This document shows, one piece after another, positions 62,103 through 64,000 of a stretch of 64,000 bases of DNA. The stretch comes from Spongiibacter tropicus DSM 19543 (lineage in GTDB: Bacteria; Pseudomonadota; Gammaproteobacteria; Pseudomonadales; Spongiibacteraceae). The stretch is from contig NZ_ATUS01000001.1 in NCBI RefSeq assembly GCF_000420325.1, forward strand, positions 1,616,463 to 1,680,462. Direction: 5' to 3'. The notes under the pieces are model-generated. The model had not been told where the DNA came from. It worked only from the letters and a program-made list of their open reading frames with translations, and made no database searches. Numbering within the stretch: the stretch's first letter is position 1; each line of letters opens with the position of its first letter. Made by a program: the position numbers and the translations under genes.

Positions 62103-63755
62103 TCAATGCAAACGACTGGCGCGAATACTCAGCATCACAGGCACCAGCCCAGCCAGCACCAAGGCCAATGACGGTAACGCAGCCATCTCCCACTGCCCTT
62201 CCGCCGTCATTTCGAAAATGCGTACGGCCAGCGTGTCCCAGCCAAAGGGGCGCAATAGCAGTGTTGCCGGCATCTCTTTCATTACATCAACAAACACCAG
62301 CACCAGCGCGGTAAACACACCCGGCCGCAACATCGGCAAGTACACCTCACGCAACACTCGCCAATTTCCCGCGCCGAGAGTTCGCGCCGCCTCGGGCAAA
62401 CTGGGCCGCACCCGCTCCAGAGCCGACTCCAGCGGACCGCTGGCCACCGCCAGAAAACGAATCCAGTACGCGGCAAGCAGAGTCAGCACCGACCCCAGCA
62501 GCAGCGGCTGTGGATCAAAACCCAGACTCCGCTGCAAAGGCGCCAAGGCATTGTGCTCAATCCAGGTGAAGGACATCATGATTCCCACCGCCAGCACGGA
62601 GCCCGGCAGGGCGTAACCCAGTTGTGCCGCGGCATAGATATTACCGCCCCGCGGCGAGCTGAAGCGTCGACAGAAGGCAAGAATCAGCGCCAGCGCGACG
62701 GTCAGCCCCGCGGCCATCCCCGCCAACCAGAGCGAATGTCCCAGCAGATCAAAGAAACGGGCGTTGAGTTGCTCAGCCCCCTCACCGACAGCCCACAGCA
62801 GCAATTGCACCATCGGCAACACAAACGCCAACAACAACACCAGCGAACAGTAAGTAAACAGGCAAGCGCCAAGCAGAGGCGATGCCTGATAGCGTTGGCG
62901 ATGTTGTAATCTACCGCCCTGCACAAACCGGCTGCGCCCACGCGACTGCCGCTCGGCAAACAGCGTCAGCGCCACAAACAGCAATAACAGCGACGCCAGT
63001 TGCGCCGCTGCCTGCAGATTGAAAAAGCCAAACCAGGACTTATAGATCGCCGTCGTGAAGGTATCGAAGTTGAAAACGGCGACCGTACCGAAATCGGCCA
63101 GGGTTTCCATCAGCGCCAGGGCGATCCCGGCGGCGATCGCTGGACGCGCCATAGGCAGCGCCACTCGCAGAAAGGCCTGCCGACCGGTACAACCCAGCAC
63201 GCGAGCCACTTCCAAGGTTTCGGTGCTCTGCGACAGAAAAGCACTCCGCGCCAGCATGTACACATAGGGATAAAGCACCAGGCCGAACACCACAATCACA
63301 CTGGCCGTGCTGCGCACATCCACCCCCCAATGGGGACCGAGGACGCCGCGCAGATAGCCTTGCAAGGGCCCGCCGAAGTCAAACACGCCCAGCACCACAA
63401 ACGCCATGACATAGGCGGGCACAGCCAGTGGCAACATCAGTAACCACTCAAACCAGCCACGCCCGGGAAAGTCGCACATGGCAGTACACCAGGCCAGACT
63501 GACCCCCAGCACCGTGACCAGCAGGCCAACCCCCACCATCAGTATCACGGTATTCAGCAGCAGTTGCGCCAACTGGGTGTCAGCCAGATGCTGCCAGACG
63601 TCTCCCTCCGGGCTCGCCCAGCTGCTCAGCAGCACCAGTACCGGCACCAACACAGCGGCCACCAGCAGCAAACCCGCCGCACGGAGTAACAGCAGCGCCG
63701 ACGGCCGCCGACTCAGACGCACACCAGCCGTCGGAGCGACGGCAGCCTCACTCAC
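62103..63755 (-). CDS. Fe(III) ABC transporter permease (FbpB-type)
   Basis: A 550-residue fused permease with about twelve membrane helices and two EAA-type cytoplasmic loops (for example LPEAARTLGAGNWRVLREVYLP, given as AARTLGAGNWRVLREVYLP; and ARVLGCTGRQAFLRVALP). FbpB/SfuB proteins import ferric iron from the periplasmic FbpA. It starts at a GTG at 63755, one base beyond the upstream stop, and the ATPase gene is not in the window. Confidence 0.88.
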   Translation of the reverse strand: MSEAAVAPTAGVRLSRRPSALLLLRAAGLLLVAAVLVPVLVLLSSWASPEGDVWQHLADTQLAQLLLNTVILMVGVGLLVTVLGVSLAWCTAMCDFPGRGWFEWLLMLPLAVPAYVMAFVVLGVFDFGGPLQGYLRGVLGPHWGVDVRSTASVIVVFGLVLYPYVYMLARSAFLSQSTETLEVARVLGCTGRQAFLRVALPMARPAIAAGIALALMETLADFGTVAVFNFDTFTTAIYKSWFGFFNLQAAAQLASLLLLFVALTLFAERQSRGRSRFVQGGRLQHRQRYQASPLLGACLFTYCSLVLLLAFVLPMVQLLLWAVGEGAEQLNARFFDLLGHSLWLAGMAAGLTVALALILAFCRRFSSPRGGNIYAAAQLGYALPGSVLAVGIMMSFTWIEHNALAPLQRSLGFDPQPLLLGSVLTLLAAYWIRFLAVASGPLESALERVRPSLPEAARTLGAGNWRVLREVYLPMLRPGVFTALVLVFVDVMKEMPATLLLRPFGWDTLAVRIFEMTAEGQWEMAALPSLALVLAGLVPVMLSIRASRLH

Positions 63756-63756
63756 C

Positions 63757-64000
63757 CTAGCGGTATCCGGCGCGATCCATCAGGCGAATCGCCTCAGCCT
63801 GAAGACGTCCCGCCTCAACCACAGGCACATCGTCACCTTTGAATGGGCCCCAGTGTTTCAGCAGCTCTGAGGGCTGCGTATCGGGGTTTACCGGAAACTC
63901 CTGGTTGAGCTGCGCAAAGGCCTGCTGAGCCTCCGGGCCGGACAGCCACTCCAACAGCTGCTTGGCCAGATCCGGCTGTTTGCTGGCAAGGGTGACACCG
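63757..64000 (-). CDS. Fe(III) ABC transporter substrate-binding protein, C-terminal part
   Basis: The window ends inside this gene; 81 codons of the C-terminus are visible (GVTLASKQPDLAKQLLEWL then SGPEAQQAFAQLNQEFPV and VVEAGRLQAEAIRLMDRAGYR). This is the end of a FbpA/SfuA-type periplasmic iron-binding protein. It is upstream of, and in the same operon as, the permease. Confidence 0.85.
   Translation of the reverse strand, partial: GVTLASKQPDLAKQLLEWLSGPEAQQAFAQLNQEFPVNPDTQPSELLKHWGPFKGDDVPVVEAGRLQAEAIRLMDRAGYR

Noticed and set aside
1-64000. tRNA genes, rRNA, CRISPR array, insertion sequences or prophage
   Set aside because: No cloverleaf T-loop signature, spaced direct repeats, transposase or integrase motif was found in reading the window by eye; very short or diverged elements could be missed.

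Overview
The window is a GC-rich, gene-dense chromosomal segment from a Gram-negative bacterium. The Min system, a four-part TonB2-type energiser, lgt-thyA-folA, rppH-ptsP and many TonB, P450 and BVMO-type catabolic genes point to a marine gammaproteobacterium, perhaps of the Cellvibrionales/Spongiibacter kind. The taxonomic guess is inference only. No tRNA, rRNA, CRISPR array, insertion sequence or phage gene was seen.

Region by region. (1) 1-10251: a phosphopantetheinyl transferase, then a set that reads like a cyclic-ketone (Chn-type) route. It has a short-chain dehydrogenase, a type I Baeyer-Villiger monooxygenase, an HSL-type esterase, an iron alcohol dehydrogenase and an aldehyde dehydrogenase, arranged around a LuxR-type regulator. 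Two matching regulatory sites, GTTGATnTGGAC, lie exactly 36 bp before -10-like hexamers. (2) 10322-14731: three photolyase/cryptochrome genes of three different classes in one overlapping run (Cry-DASH, a CPD-photolyase-like protein, an Fe-S FeS-BCP/PhrB type), followed by two small membrane proteins and a lipoprotein hydrolase. (3) 17647-21102: minCDE, a one-haem cytochrome and a CNNM/CorC-type CBS protein.

(4) 21177-28639: the most striking part. One leftward operon encodes a CYP51 sterol 14-alpha-demethylase fused to a 3Fe-4S ferredoxin, a 3beta-HSD-like extended SDR, an NTF2-fold protein, a membrane protein that closely resembles plant cycloeucalenol cycloisomerase (CPI1), and a TonB-dependent receptor. 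A divergent TetR gene with a perfect dyad in the shared promoter sits at its head. In plants CPI1 opens the 9,19-cyclopropane ring just before CYP51 acts, so the set suggests uptake and remodelling of cyclopropyl sterols of algal or plant origin. (5) 28642-36241: a second leftward operon of eight genes (P450, 2Fe-2S ferredoxin, aldehyde dehydrogenase, HIBADH-like dehydrogenase, two SDRs, AhpD/CMD-like and NTF2-like proteins), faced by an unusual tandem-MarR regulator.

(6) 36188-47788: Na/Pi cotransporter, small conserved proteins, a CHASE hybrid histidine kinase, a methyltransferase, then a TetR/OYE-family reductase/styrene-oxide-isomerase-like trio with a clear operator, and a 51-residue DUF2256 gene. 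(7) 47773-54321: an outer-membrane protein gene that lacks any canonical start codon, a strong terminator, and the operon DUF3450-ttpC-exbB2-exbD2-tonB2-TPR, with an array of GTAACAAA sites far upstream. Together with the TonB-dependent receptor at 21177 this gives an import machine for large hydrophobic ligands. (8) 54322-64000: housekeeping genes (folA, thyA, lgt, TSUP permease, NRDE protein, ptsP, rppH, HAD phosphatase, gcvH) and the start of an Fe(III) ABC importer that runs off the right edge.
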